In this document: positions 16,392-23,718 of the stretch, in pieces
Layout: the number at the start of each line of letters is the position of its first letter
How positions within the stretch are numbered: position 1 is the stretch's first letter
Source: Thermoplasmata archaeon
GTDB taxonomy: Archaea > Thermoplasmatota > Thermoplasmata > UBA10834
Direction: 5' to 3'
NCBI GenBank assembly: GCA_029864565.1
Contig: JAOTTD010000013.1
Coordinates: 1-47,131 of the forward strand
DNA length: 47,131 nucleotides
The notes under the pieces: generated by a model
Told to the model about the DNA's origin: nothing
Seen by the model: only the letters and a program-made list of their open reading frames with translations
Databases searched by the model: none
Made by a program: the position numbers and the translations under genes

Positions 16392-16415
16392 TTCCGCCCC
16401 TATGGCCTTTTCTCA
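16392..16415 (-). repeat. Dispersed repeat copy R6 (intact)
   Basis: Full copy in the minus orientation. Its TGA (16413-16415) is the stop codon of the next gene upstream, and the following unit begins with a TATA box. Confidence 0.92.
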
Positions 16416-16853
16416 AGGTTGACCAATCTGCCGACCGCAGCAGGGGCACGAGGCTGCATTTGGCGAAATCTGTTTTCCGCAGTACTCGCAAAAGTTCGTT
16501 GCCCCTGGGGCTAGGTTGAGTCGTGGCGCAATATCTTCTGTTTTCTTCAGCAATCCGTATGCAAGTGCAACTCCGCCGACAAGGGCTATGACAGCTCCAG
16601 CTACGGAAGCAGCGAGACCAGCCCTCGCTCTCTCATCTAGGTCGTCGACTCCCGGAATCTCGGATAACCCCAGCTCTTCCAGCTGATCCTGCAGATGTTC
16701 ATCAGCTTCCTTTGCGGTGACATAATAGTCGTACCCGGCTACTACGCTTGGCAAGCCTGCACAGACCAGGACTGCACCCACAACAACTGCAACTGTGTCC
16801 AAGACCACGCACTCAGAAGCGTATACCCTTCCGCCCCTATGGCCTTTTCTCAC
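16413..16853 (-). CDS. Two-helix membrane protein with C-terminal zinc ribbon
   Basis: The frame opens at a GTG at 16853 that is part of repeat R7, giving 146 residues beginning MRKGHRGGRVYASECVV. A GTG at 16808 is an alternative start just before the first helix. Helices lie at about 17-37 (VLDTVAVVVGAVLVCAGLPSVV) and 88-107 (AASVAGAVIALVGGVALAYG), separated by an amphipathic stretch (LQDQLEELGLSEIPG). The C-terminus is a four-Cys zinc ribbon: CEYC and CPCC. The layout matches the gene at 17908-18414, and the two are probably paralogues. The stop TGA is the first three bases of repeat R6. Function unknown. Confidence 0.7.
   Translation of the reverse strand: MRKGHRGGRVYASECVVLDTVAVVVGAVLVCAGLPSVVAGYDYYVTAKEADEHLQDQLEELGLSEIPGVDDLDERARAGLAASVAGAVIALVGGVALAYGLLKKTEDIAPRLNLAPGATNFCEYCGKQISPNAASCPCCGRQIGQP
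16829..16852 (-). repeat. Dispersed repeat copy R7 (intact)
   Basis: Full copy in the minus orientation. A GTG overlapping its TGAG end can start the zinc-ribbon gene downstream. Confidence 0.92.
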
Positions 16854-16877
16854 GGACAGAAGTAGGATTCTGTTCCC

Positions 16878-16901
16878 TTCCGCTCCTGTGGCCTTTTCTC
16901 A
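16878..16901 (-). repeat. Dispersed repeat copy R8 (two changes)
   Basis: In the minus orientation TGAGAAAAGGCCACAGGAGC followed by GGAA. It is 49 bp from R7, so only 25 bp lie between the copies: an empty unit. Confidence 0.88.
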
Positions 16902-16978
16902 GACAACCACAGCATGTAAGACAATGCAGGTGAAGGCAAGTGCTGTTCTATATGGAGTGCGTCACGACATGCTCCGTC

Positions 16979-17773
16979 CTATTCTCGGAACATCTTCCTA
17001 ATCAGCCTTCTCCTGACCTCTTCCTGTTTCCGGCGCTCTTCCTCATAGATTCGGTTCATCTTTTCCATCGGGGGGGACCCTTCCAGAATCTCTCTCGACT
17101 TGCCCCTCTTCTTGATGATTATTATGTCGGTTGAATGGCCAACACCAGTGTGCGCCTCTGCCCATTTCTTCGCCTCGAAGGCAAACAAGAGAGCCTCATT
17201 TTCGTTCATGCGCGGATCGTAGCGGTTTTGGTCGAAGTATATGCCAGACAGAGTGCTACCGCTGCCAATCGAGACATTCCCGAGGTTCGTGAAGTTAAGG
17301 ACATCTCCTTCGGCCTCGGCGACAGTGAGTTTCGCATTCCCATTCTTGTCATAGCCAGCAATGAGGGCGCCAATGTCGACGCGCTCCTCTATACCCTCGT
17401 AGACCTCGTCAACCAGATAGTCCGGTGGTATCTTGGCGTCTGTCCGCTCAAAGAACTGCTTTGCAGATAGACCAGTGCGAGACCTCACATATCTATCAGT
17501 GGCCTTCTCGTCTTCTTTCTTGATGGACTCCGCGATGCTGTCAACAATGCTGTTGTAGTCCCTCTTGCCCGACAATTCGGTTACGAACTTGTCAATAAGG
17601 ACCACATCTCCTGCGAACCCGATTCCAACCGTTCCTTTGAGAAGAACCTTTCGATTATGCGATTCATATTCATAGGAAGGGACGTCGGTACCTATGTTCC
17701 TCGTGACAAGTCTGTCCCCGATGAGAATGACTCGCTCTCCTTCCTGTGCAATGCAGGCCTGTACTAGCGTCAA
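16979..17773 (-). CDS. HslV/proteasome-beta-like Ntn hydrolase
   Basis: The 264-residue protein starts TTG at 17773 (after GGGGGAAT) as M-TLVQACIAQEGE, so removal of Met would expose Thr as the N-terminal nucleophile. The core follows HslV: VILIGDRLVTRN (HslV has VIAGDGQAT), then HNRKVLLKGTVGIGFAGDVVLIDKFVTELSG, a later GALIAGYDKNGNAKLTVAEAEGDVL and VSIGSGSTLSGIYF, and near the end STDIIIIKK. The lysine that HslV has after this strand is not certain. About 40 extra charged residues, rich in Glu and Arg, follow the core. A threonine peptidase or amidohydrolase role is likely. No HslU-type ATPase is near. It sits between R9 and R8. Confidence 0.7.
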   Translation of the reverse strand: MTLVQACIAQEGERVILIGDRLVTRNIGTDVPSYEYESHNRKVLLKGTVGIGFAGDVVLIDKFVTELSGKRDYNSIVDSIAESIKKEDEKATDRYVRSRTGLSAKQFFERTDAKIPPDYLVDEVYEGIEERVDIGALIAGYDKNGNAKLTVAEAEGDVLNFTNLGNVSIGSGSTLSGIYFDQNRYDPRMNENEALLFAFEAKKWAEAHTGVGHSTDIIIIKKRGKSREILEGSPPMEKMNRIYEEERRKQEEVRRRLIRKMFRE

Positions 17774-17848
17774 TGTGGATTCCCCCGTAGCCTACAAGAA
17801 GCATAGGGCCATAAGGTTTTCCTTCAGACAGAGTGGCTCCTCGATCCT

Positions 17849-17872
17849 TCCGTTCCAACGGCCTTTTCTAAC
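17849..17872 (-). repeat. Dispersed repeat copy R9 (decayed)
   Basis: Minus orientation: TTAGAAAAGGCCGTTGGAAC followed by GGAA. The AGAAAAGGCC part is intact and the CATAGGGGC part has several changes. Confidence 0.65.
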
Positions 17873-17907
17873 GGAGCAGAGGTCAGATTCGTTCATCTGT
17901 TCCAAGA

Positions 17908-18414
17908 TCATCGTTCTAGTGCCTTTCCACACTCCGGACAGTAATTGGCGTTCCTAATGTCAAGGTTTCCACAGCTGTGACAGAACCATATCTCGTTTTC
18001 ATCATCACTCGGTTCTGTTCCCGCCTTTCGATTGAGCACAGGCAGACTTGTGGCAAGCCGTCTCTTCCAGAGTATCGAAGGAGTGATCAGCCCTGCTCCA
18101 GTGACCAAAACGGCGACGCCGACGATAGAGATTATCAGGTACTTTGAGGTTGGCTGCAAGAATTCTGGGTCTGCCTCAAGCCCAGCTTCCTCCAATTCCT
18201 CTCGTACAGCATCGTTATCATCCTCTAAAGTCGAATAGATGCGTAGGCCAGCAAAGACCAGCTGGGCGCCAAAGACGATCAATAGGACGCCAAGAAGCAG
18301 TAGAATCCTCATGCCATCGGGAAGTCTCACTTTGTCCTCTTTGCTGCGTAGCTCCCGCCCTTTCTTTCTGCGAATCGCCTTTCCTCCTCGACCATCTCCA
18401 AGATACGCTTCCAT
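17908..18414 (-). CDS. Two-helix membrane protein with C-terminal zinc ribbon
   Basis: The ATG at 18414 directly follows decayed repeat R10 (GGCCATTAGGG then ATG); 168 residues. A basic stretch (GKAIRRKKGRELRSKEDK) precedes helix 1 (about 37-57, ILLLLGVLLIVFGAQLVFAGL). An acidic loop REELEEAGLEADPEFLQ follows, then helix 2 (about 92-112, YLIISIVGVAVLVTGAGLI), and a zinc ribbon with CHSC and CPEC at the end. It shares this exact layout with the 16413-16853 gene, so they are likely paralogues from the same cassette pool. A longer frame to 18486 would run through the repeat and is not preferred. Function unknown. Confidence 0.7.
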   Translation of the reverse strand: MEAYLGDGRGGKAIRRKKGRELRSKEDKVRLPDGMRILLLLGVLLIVFGAQLVFAGLRIYSTLEDDNDAVREELEEAGLEADPEFLQPTSKYLIISIVGVAVLVTGAGLITPSILWKRRLATSLPVLNRKAGTEPSDDENEIWFCHSCGNLDIRNANYCPECGKALER

Positions 18415-18434
18415 CCCTAATGGCCTTTTCCAAG
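18409..18434 (-). repeat. Dispersed repeat copy R10 (decayed)
   Basis: Minus orientation: TTGGAAAAGGCCATTAGGGA followed by TGGAA. It has an extra T in the middle, and the change of GGGGCGG to GGGATGG creates the ATG of the next gene. Confidence 0.65.
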
Positions 18435-18841
18435 AAATGGTGGACCCAACCGTGTTTGTGAAGACTATTCCATGGGCTCCACACATGTCATTCTGTAGGC
18501 CCTGGGGAGTTTACGGAAAGTGAGCCCTTCAAGAATACTAATTCTCAACTTTGATTTCATCACCGCAGCCGTTAAATCCGTCATTGCTCTTTAATTACAC
18601 CTATCTGGCCACAATCCTGCCTGCCAACTTCGGAAACACTGGTGAAGACTGACAATCGCCCTGGAGCGAGAGAGCCAGTATTTGAATTCGGTGACGCTAA
18701 TGCCTCCATTCGGTTTGCGACCCAACATAGGGTTCAGCGTAAAGGATTCTCAAGGCCCGGTATCAGCTCACGACGCAATTCGGAGTAGATACGATCTCTA
18801 CGGACAGGGACCGAGAGGAGGCATTTCATCTACGGAAGAAG
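18435..18841. other. Gap before the V4R gene
   Basis: No gene is supported here. The frame of the V4R gene stays open back to 18743 but without an ATG. A TTTAATTA at 18590-18597 could be a TATA box for that gene, giving a long leader. Confidence 0.35.
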
Positions 18842-19648
18842 GTGACTAAAGTGCTGTTCAGAGACATCAAGAGGAGTGATGCTGCTGCGAATGAATTGAA
18901 AAGACAGGCTTTCGAACTCGGTCTCGAAGTGGGTATGGAGAACCACATTGAGACTGTTGGCTGGGTGAGCTCCAAACTCCAATCGATCAGGCAAGATGCC
19001 GACAGCGCTGGTGCCTTGGAGGAAGTGAAAATGGAATACCAGCGAGGCAAGAGGCTGGGGATAGCCCGTCGTGCAAAACGGACCATAGCGCCTCAATCCG
19101 GCCATTCAAAGAAAGTGGAAGGGCGGCAAGGCGCTCACGCGATTGGCGAGGGCCCGAGAAACCTTCGCCCCAAAACGGAGAGCAGTTTTGTCGAGAGAAT
19201 TCCCGCAAAAGAGGGTATCAAGTCCACAGTCAATGTCATCAAATTTGCAGCCGGCAAGCCAGAAGTCAAGAAGGACCTCAACGGCCTTTTTGCCGGCATC
19301 TTCGACATTCAGGAAAGGTTAATAGACGTCGAAGCAGGAAGCACACCAAGAGAGACGTTCGAAAGATGCCTTCAACTGCTTGCTGAGGTCGGATGGATAG
19401 AGAATTATGACCTTGCATCGTTCGATCAGCTGAAAGCCGTCGTCACTCTGAGGTCTACGACAGCCATTGCGGCTGCTTTTGGACGTAGCGACGAGCCATT
19501 ATGTCAGCCCATCTGTAACCTGCTCGAAACGGTGGGGCGGAAGACGTTCAGGAAGTCGGTCATGGTTGTCGAGGTGGAATGCGTCTCTCAGGGAAAGTCC
19601 GCATGCAAGTTCGAGATTTCTCCAAGGAAGGCGCTCGCCAATGAATAG
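18842..19648 (+). CDS. V4R (4-vinyl reductase-like) domain protein
   Basis: The 268-residue protein starts at a GTG (18842). Residues about 1-90 form a charged helical region, 90-130 a basic linker, and about 135-268 a V4R domain: LFAGIFDIQERLIDVEAGS, then FGRSDEPLCQPICNLLETVG and VEVECVSQGKSACKFEI. V4R domains bind hydrophobic small molecules or tetrapyrroles and act as sensors or as partners of regulators. Conserved Cys residues in CQPIC and at the end (SACKF) match family positions. It is on the plus strand in an island where most units are on the minus strand, and no repeat abuts it. The start is uncertain. Confidence 0.7.
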   Translation: MTKVLFRDIKRSDAAANELKRQAFELGLEVGMENHIETVGWVSSKLQSIRQDADSAGALEEVKMEYQRGKRLGIARRAKRTIAPQSGHSKKVEGRQGAHAIGEGPRNLRPKTESSFVERIPAKEGIKSTVNVIKFAAGKPEVKKDLNGLFAGIFDIQERLIDVEAGSTPRETFERCLQLLAEVGWIENYDLASFDQLKAVVTLRSTTAIAAAFGRSDEPLCQPICNLLETVGRKTFRKSVMVVEVECVSQGKSACKFEISPRKALANE

Positions 19649-19874
19649 CTAAACTTACGATAGAAACTGCAGTTGCCAAGGGCTTACTCGACCGTAACAC
19701 GAAGTAGCGCCTTGGTTTTGCCGAGCGAATTCTGAGAAGAAGTCTATCGTGAAGGAAGTCGCTGTTGCCATAGTCGACAATTCAATGTCCAGAACTGGCA
19801 CCTCTCCGGATACCAGGGGGCTTGGTTCAAGCGAAAGCAAGGCCTAGCATCAGGATGCCAATCACATATGCTTC

Positions 19875-19964
19875 CTATCTGAGTCGTGGCTGGCAAGTGC
19901 CACAAACAACATGGACTGTATTCCAAGTTGGCCTGACTGTGCCGCCGCAATTCTGGCAATTCAT
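19875..19964 (-). CDS. Small zinc-ribbon peptide, possibly truncated by UAG
   Basis: The minus strand encodes 29 residues from ATG 19964, with two Cys pairs (CQNCGG and CGTC) of a zinc ribbon. A TAG at 19875 ends it, but the same frame continues with a hydrophobic stretch EAYVIGILMLGLAFA before a TGA. Relatives here join a zinc ribbon to a membrane helix, so this may be a gene broken by one nonsense change. It lies below decayed repeat R11. Confidence 0.4.
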   Translation of the reverse strand: MNCQNCGGTVRPTWNTVHVVCGTCQPRLR

Positions 19965-19995
19965 GCCATCCCCATCGACCGCCCTCCTGATAGTC

Positions 19996-20018
19996 TTCCG
20001 CTCCTTTGGGTCTTTTCA
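19996..20018 (-). repeat. Dispersed repeat copy R11 (decayed)
   Basis: Minus orientation: TGAAAAGACCCAAAGGAGC followed by GGAA. The ends match and the centre has diverged. Confidence 0.5.
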
Positions 20019-20047
20019 GCGGCCTCTTATGTCTTCTTATGCCGTGC

Positions 20048-20326
20048 CTAGTCGTCCTCCATGAATCCCCTCATCATGGAGTCTATCTGGTCCCATGTAT
20101 AGAGGCTTGGTTTTTTCGAGACGGTCACAATGATCTTATCGCCGACAATCTTGTAGCTCCCTTTGATTGTCATGTCTCCAACGAACGGCATAGAGACTCC
20201 TCCAGAGAACTTGCCTTTTGCGAGGTCTCCCTCAAATAGCACCTTCTTCTCCGCGGCCTTCTGTCTGATCTGCGTGAGCTTCATAGCTCTGTCCCCACGA
20301 AGGCTGTATTCAAACTTCTTCACCAT
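20048..20326 (-). CDS. Unknown 92-residue beta-rich protein
   Basis: The protein begins MVKKFEYSLRGDRAMKLTQI (ATG 20326, after GAGAGAGG). A helix of about 20 residues is followed by repeated short strands: VLFEGDLAKGKFSGGVSM, FVGDMTIKGSYKIVGDKIIV, then TVSKKPSLYTWDQIDSMMRG and an acidic tail. The helix-then-sheet layout recalls the PHA_gran_rgn (PF09650) family, but this is a weak resemblance and I do not name it. The upstream signal is repeat R12, 28 bp before the ATG, and R11 lies 30 bp downstream of the stop: a clean one-gene unit. Confidence 0.65.
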   Translation of the reverse strand: MVKKFEYSLRGDRAMKLTQIRQKAAEKKVLFEGDLAKGKFSGGVSMPFVGDMTIKGSYKIVGDKIIVTVSKKPSLYTWDQIDSMMRGFMEDD

Positions 20327-20353
20327 TCCTCTCTCCCCTTTTCCTGATGCCTG

Positions 20354-20376
20354 TCCGCCCCTATGGCCTTTTCTCA
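20354..20376 (-). repeat. Dispersed repeat copy R12 (intact)
   Basis: Minus orientation: TGAG then the full core AAAAGGCCATAGGGGCGG. It lies 34 bp after the catalase stop and is the outermost copy of the second island. Confidence 0.92.
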
Positions 20377-20410
20377 GGGAGGCCGCCTTCGTTCAATCAT
20401 ACACGAGACG

Positions 20411-21922
20411 TCAGGTAGCCTTCGCCCGGTCTTCCTGAGACATATGCGCGAGCTTCTCGACATCTTTCGCGTCAAGGCCGAGCCCCGTAGCGACACGTCG
20501 GCCGTAGTCCGAGTCCGCCTTGAAGAACAGGGCGGTCTGCCGGAGCTGTATGCGCTTCTTAGCCTCGCCCAGATGGCTTACTATGTTGCCGACCAGGTTC
20601 TCGCGGTCTTGCTCCGTCATCACATCTCTGTACAGATTCCCGGGCTGCACGAAGTCGTCGTTGGGATGCGAGTAGGGATGATGGCCAGCCTTACCGGAGA
20701 CGTCGAACGTAGGCTCCTTGGCCGATATGTCCGGCCCGGGTCCATCGAAGCTGTTCGGCCAGTAGTTCGGCCCTCCGCCCCCGTTCGAATCGGTCCGCAT
20801 AAACCCGTCGCGCTGGTAGCTCTGCTCCGGAGAATTCCTCGGCGCGTTCACCGGTATAAGGTGGTAGTTCGGCCCCAACCTATGTACGTGCGTGTCGTGA
20901 TATGAGAATAGACGTGCCTGCAGCATCTTGTCCGGCGAGGCCGCGATGCCCGGCACGAGGCTGCTGGGAGAAAACGCCGCCTGCTCGACCTCAGCGAAAT
21001 AGTTGGCCGGGTTGCGGTTCAACACCAGCTTCCCTATCTTGACCGGAGGGAAATCCGCATGGGGCCATACCTTGGTTATGTCGAGTATGTCGAAGCGATA
21101 GTCCTTCGCCTGCTCAGGAGTCATTATCTGCATCTCGAGGGTCCAGGATGGATAATCTCCACGCGCGATAGCATCGTACAGGTCCCTCGTCGCGTGATCC
21201 GGATCCTTGCTTCGCATGACATCAGCCCCCTCTCTCGTAAGGTTCTTGATGCCCTGGTCCGTCTTGAAGTGATATTGCACCCAGTAGTGGTCGCCCTCCT
21301 CGTTGTACCACTTGTAGGTATGGCTGCTGTACCCGTTCATGTTCCGGTATGTGGCTGGGGTGCCACGGTCGGAGAACAGTATCGTGACTTGGTGTATCGA
21401 TTCTGGAGTGAGTGACAGGAAGTCCCAGAATGCGTCGGGATCCTTGAGGTTGGTTGCAGGGTTCCGTTTCTGAGTGTGTATGAAGTCGGGGAACTTCATC
21501 GGGTCGCGGATGAAGAACACCGGGGTGTTGTTGCCAACCAGGTCGTAGTTGCCCTCCTCCGTGTAGAACTTGATGGCGAAGCCTCGTGGGTCCCGCTCCG
21601 AATCCGCCGACCCCTTCTCCCCACCAACGGTTGAGAAACGGACGAACACATCCGTCCGTTTGCCGATCTCGGACAGGAATTTCGCCTTCGTGTACCTGGT
21701 GACATCAGCGGTGACCTCGAAGTATCCACCCGCGCCCGCGCCTTTTGCGTGCACAACACGTTCCGGGATACGTTCGCGGTCGAAGTGCCCAAGTTTCTCC
21801 AGAAGGTGAACGTCCTCGAGAAGGACTGGACCCCTCTCTCCAGCGGTCTTGCTGTTCTGGTCATCTCCAACGGGCATTCCAAAAGCCCTCGTAAGTCTCT
21901 TCCTGCTACCGTCCTCACCCAT
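20411..21922 (-). CDS. katA: Monofunctional heme catalase
   Basis: The 503-residue enzyme has all catalase landmarks: active-site His in [17 protein letters not shown] (about residue 57), Asn in [12 protein letters not shown], and the heme-ligand Tyr in [18 protein letters not shown] (about residue 340). Length fits small-subunit catalases. I chose ATG 21922 because it follows GGAGGGATCAGCC with a good ribosome binding site; the frame extends ten codons upstream without one. It breaks down hydrogen peroxide in the cytosol. Repeat R12 follows 34 bp after the stop, so catalase borders the second cassette island but does not look like part of it. Confidence 0.96.
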   Translation of the reverse strand: MGEDGSRKRLTRAFGMPVGDDQNSKTAGERGPVLLEDVHLLEKLGHFDRERIPERVVHAKGAGAGGYFEVTADVTRYTKAKFLSEIGKRTDVFVRFSTVGGEKGSADSERDPRGFAIKFYTEEGNYDLVGNNTPVFFIRDPMKFPDFIHTQKRNPATNLKDPDAFWDFLSLTPESIHQVTILFSDRGTPATYRNMNGYSSHTYKWYNEEGDHYWVQYHFKTDQGIKNLTREGADVMRSKDPDHATRDLYDAIARGDYPSWTLEMQIMTPEQAKDYRFDILDITKVWPHADFPPVKIGKLVLNRNPANYFAEVEQAAFSPSSLVPGIAASPDKMLQARLFSYHDTHVHRLGPNYHLIPVNAPRNSPEQSYQRDGFMRTDSNGGGGPNYWPNSFDGPGPDISAKEPTFDVSGKAGHHPYSHPNDDFVQPGNLYRDVMTEQDRENLVGNIVSHLGEAKKRIQLRQTALFFKADSDYGRRVATGLGLDAKDVEKLAHMSQEDRAKAT

Positions 21923-22068
21923 GGCTGATCCCTCCAGACGCTGTCTCTCCAATCACATGGTTGGTATTAAGCGGTTGTGATTGACATGTTCGGTATCGGT
22001 CTCAGAGCAGGCCGATTCTGCATACGCTGGCACAAGCCCGCGCGCGTTGGATGCCCGAAATCTTGGGG

Positions 22069-22371
22069 TCATATCCCGTCTATCTCGGCGATCATCCTCT
22101 TCACCGCGTAGCTGCGCACGGCAAGATGGACCGGCAGGAGTGCGAGGCCACAGATGAACAGGACCAGAGCCGGCCAGAAGATACTGTGGAAGACGGTGTA
22201 TGCGCCCGCGGAAGCGAGCGTCAGCAGAGTCCCGAACAAGATCCGTCTATTTGTCAAAGGGGCCAGCTGCCACATCTTGAGAACAGTGGGCGACGGCCGC
22301 CAATCGCATTGGGTGCATGTGATATCCGACCGCCGAAACTCGACCGCACCGCCGCAATCAGGACATTTCAT
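22069..22371 (-). CDS. Zinc-ribbon plus two-helix membrane protein
   Basis: The 100-residue protein starts MKCPDCGGAVEFRRSDITCT, with a CPDC and CTQC zinc ribbon at residues 3-22, then two membrane helices (about 43-64, ILFGTLLTLASAGAYTVFHSI, and 66-85, PALVLFICGLALLPVHLAV), and a short basic tail. Zinc ribbon plus helices also occurs in the units at 16413 and 17908, though here the ribbon is N-terminal. No named family. It lies upstream of catalase on the same strand with 146 bp between. Function unknown. Confidence 0.6.
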   Translation of the reverse strand: MKCPDCGGAVEFRRSDITCTQCDWRPSPTVLKMWQLAPLTNRRILFGTLLTLASAGAYTVFHSIFWPALVLFICGLALLPVHLAVRSYAVKRMIAEIDGI

Positions 22372-22587
22372 GCCAATCCCTAACCCACTCCTTGATTGCA
22401 GTCTTGTCCTATGACCGTTTCCACGGAGTCTGCGACAGAGGGAATGACACGCTGCTTCCCGCTGGTCGCCGGATGCCTTCGCTGGGATAAGGCCCGATTC
22501 TCACCCATGGGATTCCGCAGAAACCGTTCCTCGACTGGTCAGATATGAATCGTCATGAGCCCAATTCCCGGGAATACGCCACAGAAG

Positions 22588-22722
22588 ATGCCGCTCCGCT
22601 CGCTCCCGCGTAGTCAAAGGACCGTCGGGAGAATGCATAGTGACCGTTTCCGCTCAGCCGGTCTTCTCATCATAGCTGTGTTTGTCGCAGTCTTCATGGT
22701 AGCTCTGTTCATACTGTGGTAG
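22588..22722 (+). CDS. Possible small single-helix membrane protein
   Basis: A 44-residue frame (ATG 22588; alternative ATG 22633 giving 29 residues) has a basic start (MPLRSLPRSQRTVGR) and one strong helix (GLLIIAVFVAVFMVALFILW) that ends at the TAG. The composition is typical of small membrane proteins. No ribosome binding site is convincing except GGGAGA just before the second ATG. The remaining 22372-22587 and 22723-22892 show nothing else. Confidence 0.35.
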   Translation: MPLRSLPRSQRTVGRMHSDRFRSAGLLIIAVFVAVFMVALFILW

Positions 22723-22892
22723 CCGCGGCGTGGTAACGCCATACGCATTTCTCCCAGAAGCACAAGCGACGCAGGCGTGTCTCACAAACATATCGTGACA
22801 TTCCTCTGTAATAGATGATTGCCACGGGCGCCATTCGGGACGTGGGACAAATGGCACCGTCAGAACGCTCAAGAACTTAATTATAGGGCGGC

Positions 22893-23600
22893 GTGTTCAT
22901 CCGGATTCTCGTGAGACTCACCCAAACCGACACTCCCTCGCAGGATGCCCCCAGCGATGTGAGCATACGGGAATTCGATGTCGCCGACATGCGGGGCTGC
23001 GTCGAGATAGCCGCCGAGGTGTGGCCGGATGTCCCCGAGACCATGACCGTCAAGGAGATCATGAAGCTGCTGAAGGCGTATGTCGCGGACTCGTCGGCGA
23101 TGGCGACATGGCGCGAGGTAGCCTGTGCCTCCGACGAGGTGGTCGGGGTAGTCTTCGGGATGATCGAAGGCGATATGAGGCCTTTCGACAGGTTCAAGAT
23201 GGCCCTGCTCCGGTCTCGTATCTGGCTTGGGTTCTTGCTGCACGGAAGGCGGTTCGCGTTGGCGCGATTGTCCGTACTGGCCAAATCGGCCCTGACAGAG
23301 ATGAAGCTAGCCAGGGCGCGTCCCGACACGGACGCGGAGGTAACGCTGCTGCTCGTGAGGTCGGACCACCGTGGCAGGGGAATAGGCAGGCTCCTGATGG
23401 ATAGGTTCCTGCAGGAGGCACGGGCAAAGCATGCCGAAGTCGCCACCGTGTACACCACAGATCCTGGATGCAATTGGCAATTCTACGAGACATGCGGGTT
23501 CGAGCTGGTAGGGAGCTTCGACGACACCCTCGTTTCCCATTTGCAGGGCGTCGACACGAAAGCTCTTGTGTTTGCCATTGATCTGCGGCTGAAGGGTTGA
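22893..23600 (+). CDS. GNAT-family acetyltransferase
   Basis: The 235-residue protein begins at a GTG (22893) after AGGGCGGC. Its GNAT acetyl-CoA site is clear: VTLLLVRSDHRGRGIGRLLM (about residue 155), the R/Q-x-x-G-x-G/A loop being RGRGIG. Motif B follows as NWQFYETCGFELVGSFDD. The N-terminal half contains helices and a basic segment (LLHGRRFALARL) not usual in the core fold. It transfers an acetyl group to an amine acceptor that cannot be read from sequence. A second GTG at 22911 could be the true start. Confidence 0.85.
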   Translation: MFIRILVRLTQTDTPSQDAPSDVSIREFDVADMRGCVEIAAEVWPDVPETMTVKEIMKLLKAYVADSSAMATWREVACASDEVVGVVFGMIEGDMRPFDRFKMALLRSRIWLGFLLHGRRFALARLSVLAKSALTEMKLARARPDTDAEVTLLLVRSDHRGRGIGRLLMDRFLQEARAKHAEVATVYTTDPGCNWQFYETCGFELVGSFDDTLVSHLQGVDTKALVFAIDLRLKG

Positions 23601-23718
23601 CCAGTGCCATGGTCGCCCCTCAGGATGTTCATTCTCCATCCAATGGAACCTGCAGAATGGCGCTTAGGGAAAAACGGTTATCTCTGCCAAGCAGTATCTG
23701 GGCGTGTAATCGGGAGGC

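Noticed and set aside
145-20376. CRISPR array made of the dispersed repeats
   Set aside because: Spacing is irregular (49 bp to several kb), and genes lie between copies. No cas genes are seen.
145-20376. Integron attC sites
   Set aside because: The repeats lack the paired GTTRRRY and RYYYAAC ends and long imperfect palindrome, and no IntI-type integrase is in the window.
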